A stretch of 64,000 nt of DNA from Candidatus Gastranaerophilales bacterium. Its GTDB lineage: Bacteria; Cyanobacteriota; Vampirovibrionia; Gastranaerophilales; Gastranaerophilaceae. The DNA is taken from assembly GCA_910587815.1 (NCBI GenBank), contig CAJUNK010000004.1:62001-126000 (forward strand). Direction: 5' to 3'. Shown here one piece after another: positions 45,880 to 55,478 of the stretch. The notes below the pieces were generated by a model. The model saw nothing but the letters and a program-made list of their open reading frames with translations. It made no database searches and was not told the origin of the DNA. How positions within the stretch are numbered: position 1 is the first letter of the stretch; every line of letters starts with the position of its first letter. The translations under genes were made by a program, and so were the position numbers.

Positions 45880-46380
45880 ATGGCAAAAGATTGCAGTTTT
45901 GATGTGGTTTCTGAATTTGACAAACAAGAACTTTTAAATGCAGTTGAACAAACCAAAAAAGATATAAATTCAAGGTTTGATCTTAAAGATTCTAATTCAA
46001 CAGTTGAACTGGATGCAGATAAATCAATCACAATTACCACAAATGACGATATGAAACTGAAAAACATTGTGGATATTTTACAAGGAAAGATGATTAAAAG
46101 AAATTTAAGCATCAAAATTTTAGACCCAAAAACTCCAGAAAACGCTCTTGGCGGAAACGTTAGACAAGTTTTTGAACTTAAAAAAGGTCTAACCCAGGAT
46201 TTAGCTAAAAAAATCACTGCTGCAATTAAAGAATCAAAATTAAAGGTGCAGGCTTCGATCCAGGGAGAACAGGTACGCGTTTCCGGCAAAAGCCGCGATG
46301 ACCTTCAAGATGTTATTAAACTTTTAAAAGAAAAAGAGGATGTTTTCAACATTCCTCTGCAATTTACAAACTATAGATAA
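45880..46380 (+). CDS. yajQ: YajQ/UPF0234 family nucleotide-binding protein
   Basis: 166 residues. CSFDVVSEFDKQELLNAVEQ, KDINSRFDLKDSNSTVELD, then MIKRNLSIKILDPKTPENA and KVQASIQGEQVRVSGKSRDD match the family along its whole length. Members have been reported to bind cyclic di-GMP. Stop is followed one base later by nadK, so they share a message. GGGGGAGAATA precedes the ATG. Confidence 0.93.
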   Translation: MAKDCSFDVVSEFDKQELLNAVEQTKKDINSRFDLKDSNSTVELDADKSITITTNDDMKLKNIVDILQGKMIKRNLSIKILDPKTPENALGGNVRQVFELKKGLTQDLAKKITAAIKESKLKVQASIQGEQVRVSGKSRDDLQDVIKLLKEKEDVFNIPLQFTNYR

Positions 46381-46381
46381 T

Positions 46382-47203
46382 ATGGAACTTGATTTAAAAA
46401 ATACAGGCATTGTTTACAATCAGGATATTTCAGGCAGTAAGGATTTTGCGGCCGAAGTTTCTTCTTGCTTTTTTAACCAAGGTTTAACAAAAACCCTGCC
46501 AAAAATTTATGATATGGAAAATATGCCAAATAATATCACTTATGCTGTTGCAATAGGAGGGGATGGCACACTTTTAAAATGTGCAAGACACTACAGCAAA
46601 TTAAACGTACCTGTTTTTGGTTTTAATATGGGCCGCCTTGGATATTTATCACAAGCATTACCTAATGAACTGGATTTTGTAATTCAAAAAATTAAAGATA
46701 AGGATTTTAGGATTGAAGAAAGATTAATGTTAAAATCCAATACAGATAACATTGCATTAAATGATATGGTAATAAAAAATGAATCAAATGCAAGAACATC
46801 TGTTTTGAATTTATTTATAAATGATAGACCAATTTGCAGCTATATGGCAGATGGAATAATAATTTCAACCCCTACAGGCTCTACTGCATATTCACTATCT
46901 GCTGGCGGCCCTGTAATTTCGCCCGATATTGATTGTTTTATAATTGTACCAATATGTCCGCACACACTAAATGCAAGACCTGTCATCGTAAGTTCAAATG
47001 TAACTGTCACGGTTAAAATTTGTGAAAATTGTGGATATCAAATAACAGCAGACGGACAAGATACAAGATTATTTAAAAATGAAGTTGTAATTAAAAAATA
47101 TGAAAATTGCGCTAAACTTTTATTATTAAATAAAGAAAAAAATGATTTCTACAGAATTTTAAGACAAAAGCTGCACTGGGGGGTGGCACCAAACAAATGC
47201 TAA
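46382..47203 (+). CDS. nadK: NAD kinase
   Basis: 273 residues from ATG 46382, one base past the yajQ stop. VAIGGDGTLLKCARHYSK (GGDGT), VFGFNMGRLGYLSQALP, LNDMVIKNE (the NE/D motif) and IIISTPTGSTAYSLSAGGP are diagnostic. It phosphorylates NAD to NADP. It overlaps recN by 7 bases. Confidence 0.95.
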   Translation: MELDLKNTGIVYNQDISGSKDFAAEVSSCFFNQGLTKTLPKIYDMENMPNNITYAVAIGGDGTLLKCARHYSKLNVPVFGFNMGRLGYLSQALPNELDFVIQKIKDKDFRIEERLMLKSNTDNIALNDMVIKNESNARTSVLNLFINDRPICSYMADGIIISTPTGSTAYSLSAGGPVISPDIDCFIIVPICPHTLNARPVIVSSNVTVTVKICENCGYQITADGQDTRLFKNEVVIKKYENCAKLLLLNKEKNDFYRILRQKLHWGVAPNKC

Positions 47204-48813
47204 AAGAACTTTTCATTAAAAATTTTATATTAATTGATGAATTGAGACTTAATTTTGAATCAGGATTTAATGTATTTTTAGGGGAAACTGGTGCTGGTAA
47301 AAGTATAATTTTTAAAGCAATAGATATAGCCCTTGGCGCAAAAACAAGCAAAGATGTATTAAATAACCCTGAAAAAAATGCCCTAATTGAACTTACCTTT
47401 GAAGAAGATGATGAAGAAATTGTAATTTCAAGAGAAATAAGCAAAACCGGCACAAAGCCAAGGCTAAATGGTGCTATGGTAACACTTGATATCATAAATC
47501 AAATGAGAGAAAAACTTGTTGATATCCATTCGCAACACCAAACATATACATATATTCAACCAAAACACCATATTGGGCTTTTGGATTCTTACATTGAAAG
47601 TATAGATAAAGATTTTAAGGATACACTAAAAAAATACAGAGAAGATTATTTAGAATATAAAAATGTATCTAAAAAACTGAATGAACTTGAAGAAAAAAAG
47701 CAGGAAAATGCTGATAGGGTAGAATTTTTAAGGTTTCAAATTAATGAAATTGAAACTGCTGAGATAAAAGAGGGGGAAGAGGATGAATTAAACTCTGAAC
47801 TTGATGTTTTATCTAACCTTGAAGAATTAAAGGAATTAACCTATAGCGCATATTATGCGCTAAACAGTGATGATGGATCTATTTTAGATGCACTATCCAA
47901 AATAAAATATAATATTTCAAGGGCAAGGGAATTTGATAATTCGCTAGATGAAACAGAAAGCAGTTTTATTGATGCACTAGAAAATTTAAGAGATATATCA
48001 AACACATTAAGAAATTATTCAGATGGTCTTCAAAATAACCCGCAAAGACTGGATGAAATCAATGAAAGGCTTGAATTAATTCAAAAATTAAAGAGAAAAT
48101 ATGGTGATATTTTTGAAGTTTATGAAAATTTAAAAAAAGAACTTGAAACCATAGAAAGCAGTGTTTTATCTTATGATGATTTAAAGATTAAAAAGGATGA
48201 CTTATTAAATTCTATTAACAAGCTATCACAAAACCTAACAGAAAAAAGAAAAATAAATGCTGAAAAATTATCAAAATTAATCGAAAATGAACTTAAAGAT
48301 TTAAATATGGAATATGCAAAATTTCATATTGATATTCAAGAAAGTAATTTTCAACAAAACGGTAAAGACAGTGTTGAATTTTTAATCACAACGAATATTT
48401 CAAAAGGAATGACGCCTTTAGCAAAAACAGCTTCCGGCGGGGAAATTTCGAGAGTTATGCTTGCAATAAAAACTGTATTTTGCAATATAGATAAAATTTC
48501 TGTAGTTATTTTTGATGAAATTGATACAGGTATTTCAGGCAAAACATCGGTTTGTGTTGCAAATTCTATGGCAAAGTTATCTAAAGGTACAAAAGAAACC
48601 AAAGGTGCACAGGTTTTTGCAATCACTCATCAGCCAATAATAGCATCAAAAGCTAATCATTTTTATATGGTATCAAAGGAACAAAACGACAAAACCACTG
48701 TAAATGTGCGCAAATTAAACGAAGATGAAAAACCAAATGCGCTGGCACAAATGGCTCTTGGAGATATAAGTGATAACTCTTTAACTTTTGCAAAAGAATT
48801 ACTTGGCTCTTGA
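47197..48813 (+). CDS. recN: DNA repair protein RecN
   Basis: 538 residues. KNFILIDELRLNFESGFNVF, then GETGAGKSIIF (Walker A); a central coiled coil; the ABC signature TASGGEISRVML; and Walker B VVIFDEIDTGISGKTSVCVA with the H-loop FAITHQPIIAS. An SMC-like ATPase in double-strand-break repair. nadK-recN adjacency is common in bacteria. Length is near normal. Confidence 0.95.
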   Translation: MLKELFIKNFILIDELRLNFESGFNVFLGETGAGKSIIFKAIDIALGAKTSKDVLNNPEKNALIELTFEEDDEEIVISREISKTGTKPRLNGAMVTLDIINQMREKLVDIHSQHQTYTYIQPKHHIGLLDSYIESIDKDFKDTLKKYREDYLEYKNVSKKLNELEEKKQENADRVEFLRFQINEIETAEIKEGEEDELNSELDVLSNLEELKELTYSAYYALNSDDGSILDALSKIKYNISRAREFDNSLDETESSFIDALENLRDISNTLRNYSDGLQNNPQRLDEINERLELIQKLKRKYGDIFEVYENLKKELETIESSVLSYDDLKIKKDDLLNSINKLSQNLTEKRKINAEKLSKLIENELKDLNMEYAKFHIDIQESNFQQNGKDSVEFLITTNISKGMTPLAKTASGGEISRVMLAIKTVFCNIDKISVVIFDEIDTGISGKTSVCVANSMAKLSKGTKETKGAQVFAITHQPIIASKANHFYMVSKEQNDKTTVNVRKLNEDEKPNALAQMALGDISDNSLTFAKELLGS

Positions 48814-48906
48814 TTTCAATACAAGGTGTAATTCAATTATCTACGCAAATTATTTCTTGTTTAGATGTTATATAAACAAGAATTGTATTCAAGCGGGATA
48901 TTTTAA

Positions 48907-49785
48907 ATGAAAATAAGTTTAAATCTATACACTTCGCCCAGACAGGCTTTTGGCAAAAATAAAACCAACAAGGCTAAAACCAATGATTTGGCTGAAAAAA
49001 CACATAGTCCAGCTGTATCACAAAATCTTGGCCACACGGGTTTAAAAAAACATTCTTCCATGCCAGATAACACTATGATGTCAGCGTATGGAATACATCC
49101 TGCAAACACAGTGTATGGATGGAAAGAAATAAAAATAACAAAACCAAAAGAAGAGGATGCATTTGCATTACCTTTAATCAAAGCAAAAGAGCCTGCCCTG
49201 CCAATAAAGCCTGACCCTGATTTTGACGGCCCTGGAAAAGTGGCGCATAAATTTAAATCCCCGCAAACTTTTATAAAATATCATTTAGATTCATTAACAG
49301 AAGTTTCAAGAGAAGTATCTGATATATATGATTCTGGAGAACGACATAGAGAAAAATCCAGATCTTATCATGATTTAATTTACAATGGCATAAACTGGTT
49401 AAATATGAGCGACCTTTGCACTTTGCCAAAAAGTCGCAAGCTTTCAAATGAAGAAAAGCTTTATATTGCATTATTATACAGCTATTTCAGCCAAAATTAT
49501 GAAGGGGGCCCTGTGAATGGATATGAAAGACCGCCTTTTATAAAAAGCGTTAAACAATCTATGGATGATGCTGTAAAAAAAGAAGATACTTGCAGATATC
49601 TTCACCATTTTCTTTTTAATATCCAATATTTATTGCCAAGTGAAATATACAACAAGGTAGAGGATGAATATGATTTTGAAATAAAGGAAGGGGCAAGAAT
49701 TTCTGCTGAAAATGAAAGATATTATGAATACCAAAGAGACAATAAGCCCGGAGTATTTGATTATATGGATTATTACGGATATTAA
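48907..49785 (+). CDS. Uncharacterised 292-aa protein
   Basis: Not recognised. The first 100 residues are basic, Pro/Ser/Asn-rich and probably disordered (MKISLNLYTSPRQAFGKNKT). The second part is acidic, helical and aromatic (WLNMSDLCTLPKSRKLSNEE, then YIALLYSYFSQNYEGG, ending DYMDYYGY). No membrane segment. Its 3' end overlaps the convergent ftsY stop by 4 bases. The N-terminal tail of this type recurs in other unknown proteins here (for example 54685-55311), perhaps a sorting signal. Confidence 0.65.
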   Translation: MKISLNLYTSPRQAFGKNKTNKAKTNDLAEKTHSPAVSQNLGHTGLKKHSSMPDNTMMSAYGIHPANTVYGWKEIKITKPKEEDAFALPLIKAKEPALPIKPDPDFDGPGKVAHKFKSPQTFIKYHLDSLTEVSREVSDIYDSGERHREKSRSYHDLIYNGINWLNMSDLCTLPKSRKLSNEEKLYIALLYSYFSQNYEGGPVNGYERPPFIKSVKQSMDDAVKKEDTCRYLHHFLFNIQYLLPSEIYNKVEDEYDFEIKEGARISAENERYYEYQRDNKPGVFDYMDYYGY

Positions 49786-50669
49786 AAAATTGCTTCAATA
49801 AATTCTTTTGGATTAAATTCTTTCAAATCATCAATTTTTTCACCAATGCCAATTAGCTTTGCAGGCAAATTATATTGTTTTGCAACAGCAAGAATAATAC
49901 CGCCTTTAGCAGAACCATCCAATTTTGTCAGCGCAACAGATGTAATATCTATTGCTTCATTAAACACCTTTGCCTGTGAAAGACCATTTTGACCCAAATT
50001 TGCATCTAAAACGAGGATGCCTTCATAATTTGCATCGGATGCATTTTTTAAAATAACATTTTTAATCTTTTTTAATTCTTCAATCAAATTAAACTTATTT
50101 TGCAACCTGCCTGCCGTATCTATGATAAGGGCATCATATCCTTCATTTTGCGCCTTTTTAATAGAATCAAATACAACACTTGCACTATCTGCACCATCTT
50201 TTCTAACAATATCAACATTTGCCCTTTTTGCCCAAATATCAAGCTGTTCTTCAGCGGCAGCTCTGAATGTGTCACCTGCTGCAAGCAAAACTTTTTTACC
50301 TTCATTTTTAAATTTATGTGCAAGCCTTCCGATGAGCGTTGTTTTACCTGCACCATTTATCCCTGCAACAAGATAGATGTTTAGCTTATTTTTTTCATAC
50401 AATAATTCATTCGACGGGGTTTTTGATAAGATTTTTGTAAATTCTTCCCTTAAAAAATCTTTTAAATTTGATGCTTTAATTTTTTCTTTTTTAATCTTTT
50501 CAATAATTTCAACAGATAATTCCACCCCTAAATCTGCCTTTATTAAAACAGCTTCAATATCATCCAGTTCATACTCATCAATAATATCATTGCCCTGCAC
50601 CATATCTAAAACATTTTTAATCAAGGCGCCAGATGTTTTTGAAAGAGCATTTTTTAGATTATTAAGCAT
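49782..50669 (-). CDS. ftsY: Signal recognition particle receptor FtsY
   Basis: 295 residues from ATG 50669 (a longer start at 50699 lies inside nusB; GAGG sits right before 50669). N-domain helices, then GINGAGKTTLIGRLA (G1), AAGDTFRAAAEEQL, LIIDTAGRLQNKFNL (G3), TKLDGSAKGGIIL (G4) and LIGIGEKIDDLKEF (closing loop). It docks ribosome-SRP complexes at the membrane. The acidic A-domain of larger FtsY proteins is absent. Overlaps nusB by 8 bases; nusB-ftsY adjacency is known from cyanobacteria. Confidence 0.93.
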   Translation of the reverse strand: MLNNLKNALSKTSGALIKNVLDMVQGNDIIDEYELDDIEAVLIKADLGVELSVEIIEKIKKEKIKASNLKDFLREEFTKILSKTPSNELLYEKNKLNIYLVAGINGAGKTTLIGRLAHKFKNEGKKVLLAAGDTFRAAAEEQLDIWAKRANVDIVRKDGADSASVVFDSIKKAQNEGYDALIIDTAGRLQNKFNLIEELKKIKNVILKNASDANYEGILVLDANLGQNGLSQAKVFNEAIDITSVALTKLDGSAKGGIILAVAKQYNLPAKLIGIGEKIDDLKEFNPKEFIEAIF

Positions 50670-51315
50670 AAACCTCAACCACTTTTGCCAAAATTCCATT
50701 TATAAAAGATGGTGAATCATCTGTAGAATATTTTTTTGCAAGTTCAAGCGCTTCATCAATCACTACCTTTATGGGCGCATCTTTTATGAACAACAATTCA
50801 ACTATTGCAATTCTTAATATATCTTTATCAATCTTAAACAGTCTTTCAATATCCCAACCGGAGGCCAGTTCTTTAATTACATTATCAATCTCATCTTTTT
50901 TATCTTTATAGGTTGTAATAATTTTTTGAATATATCTTTTTACATCTGTATGTGTTGATAAAATGCTAAGCTCGGCTATTTCAAGTGCAGAAAGGGATTT
51001 TTCTGCCACATTCATAATAGTATCAATATCTTCCTTCATTTTTGATGTTAATGGCATCTCTACTGCAATATTGTGTGCATCAATAGGTCGAGACAGATTA
51101 TCCGGGTGATTATTTTCAAATTCTTCCACAAAATCACGAACGGTTGTAAGTTCTGATGTTACTATTGAAATTTCTTCCTCACAATTACTAATAAGCGTTC
51201 TTACAGAGGCCAAAATCATCTGTTCAAAACTGCCATTTGTACATCTATCTATATCTTTTCCTATTTGAGAAAATATTATAAGTGCTAATTCACGTGAAGC
51301 GCGTCTTGCCTGCAT
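50662..51315 (-). CDS. nusB: Transcription antitermination factor NusB
   Basis: 217 residues. RRASRELALIIFSQIGKDID is the NusB start, and the C-terminal half (WDIERLFKIDKDILRIAIVE, then IKVVIDEALELAKKYSTDDS, FINGILAKV) is typical. A middle insertion of about 70 residues makes it longer than proteobacterial forms; cyanobacterial members have a similar length. It binds boxA RNA with S10. Operon with ftsY. Confidence 0.9.
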   Translation of the reverse strand: MQARRASRELALIIFSQIGKDIDRCTNGSFEQMILASVRTLISNCEEEISIVTSELTTVRDFVEEFENNHPDNLSRPIDAHNIAVEMPLTSKMKEDIDTIMNVAEKSLSALEIAELSILSTHTDVKRYIQKIITTYKDKKDEIDNVIKELASGWDIERLFKIDKDILRIAIVELLFIKDAPIKVVIDEALELAKKYSTDDSPSFINGILAKVVEVYA

Positions 51316-51349
51316 TTATTATTCCTTTTTTATTGTCTATTCGTTATTA

Positions 51350-52516
51350 TTATATCTTAAAAAGTTCAATTTTATCCAAATAATTTTGAATGGAATTTTC
51401 ATAAGAAAACATTTTTGATGTTGTTATTGCATTTTGTGAAATTTGCGTATATTCTTTAGGTTTTAAACCTAAAATTTTATTCAAAACATTAATCACACCT
51501 TTTCTATTTGGTTTTAACAAAAACCCGTTCTCACTGTCATTTATTATGCCATCTATGCCTGAATTTTTAGTGCAGCAAACTGCCATTCCTGATGCCATAG
51601 CTTCCATATACACCATTCCAAAGGTTTCTTTTAATGATGGCAAGATAAAAATATCCGCTTCCACCATTTTTTCCATCGCCTTTTTTCTATCCATTTTGCC
51701 AGGCATTTTAACATCCAGCTTTTTTTTGATATTTAAATTTTCAAGTTTTTCTTTTAATGGCCCATCCCCTATTATTTCAAGAGAAATATTGGGATATTTT
51801 TTCTTTAATTTTTTATAGGCCAAAATAAGTGTTTTAATATTTTTTCTTTTAATAAGGCTTGATACAGTTAAAATTTTTGCTTTTTTTGGGTTAAATTTTT
51901 TTCCTGCCTCAAGTTTTTCATTCAGCACTTTTTCATTTTCTTCAATCTGTTTTAAAGGAATACCTGAATATACAATTTCAACAGGCTTGTTTAAATCAGG
52001 AATAAGTTTTCGGATTTTATCTTTCAACCAAAAAGAACGCGCTAAAACGCAAGAAGAATTTTTATAGGCCGATATCATTCTTTTTTTAAATGCAAAATAT
52101 TTAATATCCTCTAAAACCGTAATATCACTTGAATGAACAGCTGCAAGATACGGCACATTTAATTCTTTTGATAAAATTTCAGCGCACATTATGCCAGATG
52201 GCATGTGAGATAAAATTATATCAAATTTTTCATCTTTAAAATATTTTCTATATGCTGATATTACACTGTTTTTTCTAAAAGGAAAAAGAAAATTTCTATT
52301 AAATATTTTTATATCAGGATTTTTAGAATTTTGATACAGGCCGTTTTTATGGGTTTTTCTTTTCCTTATCATTGTGTTTAATATAAAATTTGGCCGAAAA
52401 ACCTGTACATTATGGCCTGCATTAAAAAAACCAAGCGTAAAATCCTCTAATGTTAAAGGGATACCATCTTCACCTTCAAAAAGTGGGTATAAATCTGTCA
52501 CAAAAAGGATTTTCAT
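51350..52516 (-). CDS. Glycosyltransferase, GT4 type
   Basis: 388 residues in two Rossmann halves: MKILFVTDLYPLFEGEDGIP at the start, SHMPSGIMCAEILSKELNVP, then the C-terminal donor site ILTVSSLIKRKNIKTLILAY, LEIIGDGPLKEKLENL and the E-x7-E motif KETFGMVYMEAMASG. Retaining family-4 enzymes use nucleotide-sugars to build lipopolysaccharide, glycolipids or exopolysaccharide. Substrates cannot be inferred. It sits between glyS and nusB, same direction. Confidence 0.9.
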   Translation of the reverse strand: MKILFVTDLYPLFEGEDGIPLTLEDFTLGFFNAGHNVQVFRPNFILNTMIRKRKTHKNGLYQNSKNPDIKIFNRNFLFPFRKNSVISAYRKYFKDEKFDIILSHMPSGIMCAEILSKELNVPYLAAVHSSDITVLEDIKYFAFKKRMISAYKNSSCVLARSFWLKDKIRKLIPDLNKPVEIVYSGIPLKQIEENEKVLNEKLEAGKKFNPKKAKILTVSSLIKRKNIKTLILAYKKLKKKYPNISLEIIGDGPLKEKLENLNIKKKLDVKMPGKMDRKKAMEKMVEADIFILPSLKETFGMVYMEAMASGMAVCCTKNSGIDGIINDSENGFLLKPNRKGVINVLNKILGLKPKEYTQISQNAITTSKMFSYENSIQNYLDKIELFKI

Positions 52517-52531
52517 TTTATTTTGAGTTTA

Positions 52532-54628
52532 TTAAACTTTCTTAAATTTTGTAAAATCTGCACAGCGTTCAAATTTATTTCTAATCTTTAAAAGTAAAGA
52601 AAGCCTGTTATTTTTATCTTCGATATTTTCATCATTTACAAGCACTTTTTTAAAGAAATTATCAATTAAATTTGTCAAATGATAAAGATTTTGAACAGAA
52701 TTTAATTCACTATCTTTCATTTTATTTACAGCATCCAAAAGTTTCTTTTCTTCTTCTGATTTTAAACTATCAGAATAAATTTCACGATTCAAAAGATTTT
52801 TATCAGTGTCTTCTGTTATCCTTGAAACTCTTTTTGCTTGTTCTATAAATTCTCTAAAATCTTCTGTATCTTTTTGAGCTTTCAAATCTTCGCATTTTTG
52901 CTTAAATGCACTTAAATCTGCAAGCGGAGATGTTTTTCTCAATGCTTCAAGGATTTCAGAATCATATTCAGAATCAAACATTATAAATAATCTATCAATA
53001 ATAAAATCTACAAGTTCAGATTTTAATGTAAGTTCAACCTCTAAATTGAATTCATTTGCTATCTGTCTTACGGTATAATCAATTAATTTTTCGATATCAA
53101 TTCTGTATCCTGATTCAATTATTATCCTCAAAATACCGATAGCAGCACGGCGTACACCTAATGGGTCGTTTGAGCCTGTAGGACGTTTTTTCTTTTTGTC
53201 CATTTGTGTAGATAGAAATATAGCACATATTGTATCAATTTTATCTGCTATTGATACTATTTTACCTTCGTTTGATTTTGGCAGCTGTGAACCAGCATTT
53301 AAAGGAAAATAATGTTCTTTTATAGCTAATGCTACATTTTCTTTTTCACCGGATTTTAAGGCATAATTCTCACCAATAAAACCTTGGAGCTCTGTAAATT
53401 CAAATACAAGCTTAGTACTTAAATCTGCCTTACAGAGTTTTGCCGCCCTTAAAATATCTAATGTTGCATTGTGGTCAAAATTTAATTCAGAACATAGATA
53501 ATCTGAAATTTTTTCTATTCTTGATGTTTTATCAAAGAGGGTGCCTAAATCTCTTTGGAAAGTCATCCCCTTTAATTCTTCCACTTTTGATATTAAAGGC
53601 TCTTTTACATCTTCATTATAGAAAAATACGCCATCTTCTAGTCTTGCACTAACTACTCTTTGATTTCCAGCCTTTATATTTTTATGCGATTCATCATCTG
53701 TGCCCACAAAGTTTGCCATCGTGATGAATTTATTTGATAATTTACCTGAATTTATATCATATAAAGGAAAATATCTTTGGTGCTTTGACATTTCTGTTGT
53801 ACTTACAATATCTGGAATTGCAAGATATTTTTCATTAAATTCACAAACAACAGGTACAGGATATTCTGTAATATAAACTATTTCATCCAATAAATCATCA
53901 AGATTATTAAAATCTATCTTTAAGCCTTCTTTTTTTGCAGCTTCTGTTGCAGATTTTACAATTATTTCTCTTCTTTCATCAGCATAAGCGTACACATTCA
54001 TTTTCTTTAGATTTTCAACATATTCAAGCGGATTTTTAATTTCCATTTCTTTTATTTCAGAAAATCTGTGGCCTTTTGTTCTATTTGTGGCTTTTTTATC
54101 TATGATTTTGAAATCAAGCGTTTCTATGGCATTTTCTTTGCCAAAAATCGCAAGAACATTTTCAATCGGCCTTGCGAATCTTTCTTCAAAATTGCTCCAA
54201 CGCATAAAATGAGGCCCTTGAAGTTTTAAAACTATAGATTCAATATTTTCTTCAAGAATATTTTTTGTGGTTTTACCTTTTTTTTGTACCTTGGCCCAAA
54301 TGTAGCCGTCTTTTTTATACAATTCTTCTTTTTCTACACCATTTTTTTTGGCAAAACCAAGTGCTGCCATTGTGTAGTTGTCATTTTCATCCACTGCTAC
54401 ATTTAAAATTGGGCCTTTAATATCTTTTACAATATCTTTTTGAGCCTCATCCAGGCCTTCAACCAATATTGCAAGCCTTCTTGGGGTAGCATACCCTTTT
54501 ATTTCAGTAAAATTTAAATTGTTTTCGTTAAATAGTTTTTCAAATGCAGACTTTAATTGCCCAAGCCCGCTTGCAATGAACTTGTATGGCATTTCCTGCA
54601 CTAAAACTTCCAGTAAAAAATTATTCAT
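52532..54628 (-). CDS. glyS: Glycyl-tRNA synthetase beta subunit
   Basis: 698 residues. Start NNFLLEVLVQEMPYKFIASG, then GYATPRRLAILVEGL, GPHFMRWSNFEERFARPI, YITEYPVPVVCEFNEKYLAI, MSKHQRYFPLYD, FFYNEDVKEPLISKVEEL and the HD-like block IKEHYFPLNAGSQLP. The C-terminal anticodon-binding domain carries DPLGVRRAAIGILRI. The alpha subunit gene (glyQ) is not in the window. Together they form an alpha2-beta2 enzyme. Confidence 0.95.
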   Translation of the reverse strand: MNNFLLEVLVQEMPYKFIASGLGQLKSAFEKLFNENNLNFTEIKGYATPRRLAILVEGLDEAQKDIVKDIKGPILNVAVDENDNYTMAALGFAKKNGVEKEELYKKDGYIWAKVQKKGKTTKNILEENIESIVLKLQGPHFMRWSNFEERFARPIENVLAIFGKENAIETLDFKIIDKKATNRTKGHRFSEIKEMEIKNPLEYVENLKKMNVYAYADERREIIVKSATEAAKKEGLKIDFNNLDDLLDEIVYITEYPVPVVCEFNEKYLAIPDIVSTTEMSKHQRYFPLYDINSGKLSNKFITMANFVGTDDESHKNIKAGNQRVVSARLEDGVFFYNEDVKEPLISKVEELKGMTFQRDLGTLFDKTSRIEKISDYLCSELNFDHNATLDILRAAKLCKADLSTKLVFEFTELQGFIGENYALKSGEKENVALAIKEHYFPLNAGSQLPKSNEGKIVSIADKIDTICAIFLSTQMDKKKKRPTGSNDPLGVRRAAIGILRIIIESGYRIDIEKLIDYTVRQIANEFNLEVELTLKSELVDFIIDRLFIMFDSEYDSEILEALRKTSPLADLSAFKQKCEDLKAQKDTEDFREFIEQAKRVSRITEDTDKNLLNREIYSDSLKSEEEKKLLDAVNKMKDSELNSVQNLYHLTNLIDNFFKKVLVNDENIEDKNNRLSLLLKIRNKFERCADFTKFKKV

Positions 54629-54684
54629 AGAATAATTTTATTACAAAAAATAAAATTTTGAAAACATTTTTTTAGTTTATTAAT

Positions 54685-55311
54685 CTATACAGTTGTACCG
54701 TCTTCATCATAATAAGTTATTTCAAAAGTGCCATCTTGATTAGCTTCAGCCATAATTTTTTTATTGGTTTCAAAATCTAAAAATGCTTTTTTTGAATAGG
54801 ATTCAAGCAAAACTTCATCTCCATTTTCTGAAACCCTTATTGTATCGTATTCACTTGGAACAATGGGGCAATTATCGCGTTTATTGTGTTTCATCTCTAA
54901 ATCAATTAAGGCTCTTTGAACCCTTGTTTGCTCCTTTGTACCAAGGGCATCAAGACCATCTATATTGGCTATTGAACGCAAATTAGACACTGCAATTTCT
55001 ACATGTTCATCATCAAAACCCGTATTAGACAACATTTTGTGAAGGCGGTCAATATTATCACCTTGAACCACTCTTGATGCTATAATACCATTTTCACCCA
55101 CCATATCAAGCTTTGTTTTATTGATATTGGGATTATAAATCACCCTTGCATTCGTTGCTTCAGGATAATTTAGTATAAAATGCACATCTTCCATTTCCCT
55201 TATCAAGCCTTTGCTTTTAGATTCTTTAATATTTTTCCCCTGCTGCATTTCAGGCCCGCATGACAGAATGCCTGATGGGCGATGAAAATGGATTTTATTA
55301 ATATAAGACAT
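54685..55311 (-). CDS. Uncharacterised 208-aa protein
   Basis: Not recognised. N-terminus basic and Pro/Gly-containing (MSYINKIHFHRPSGILSCGP), then alternating strands and helices (DVHFILNYPEATNARVIYNP; ALGTKEQTRVQRALIDLEMK; GTFEITYYDEDGTTV at the end). No membrane segment, one Cys near the N-terminus and another at NCPIVP. The end could be a beta hairpin. AT-rich DNA before it is shared with the divergent DUF1822-like gene. Confidence 0.6.
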   Translation of the reverse strand: MSYINKIHFHRPSGILSCGPEMQQGKNIKESKSKGLIREMEDVHFILNYPEATNARVIYNPNINKTKLDMVGENGIIASRVVQGDNIDRLHKMLSNTGFDDEHVEIAVSNLRSIANIDGLDALGTKEQTRVQRALIDLEMKHNKRDNCPIVPSEYDTIRVSENGDEVLLESYSKKAFLDFETNKKIMAEANQDGTFEITYYDEDGTTV

Positions 55312-55478
55312 TTTTCCCTCTCGAAACTTATTTGGCTTTTCTTATAATGCATCAAGATGAATTAATTTGATAAAAAATTACAAAATATTAAGTTTTATTA
55401 AATATGATACAAATTTTTAACGTATTTGAAATTCTGACAATTATATGCCATCCTATTATTGGGAGAGAATAAGAAAAA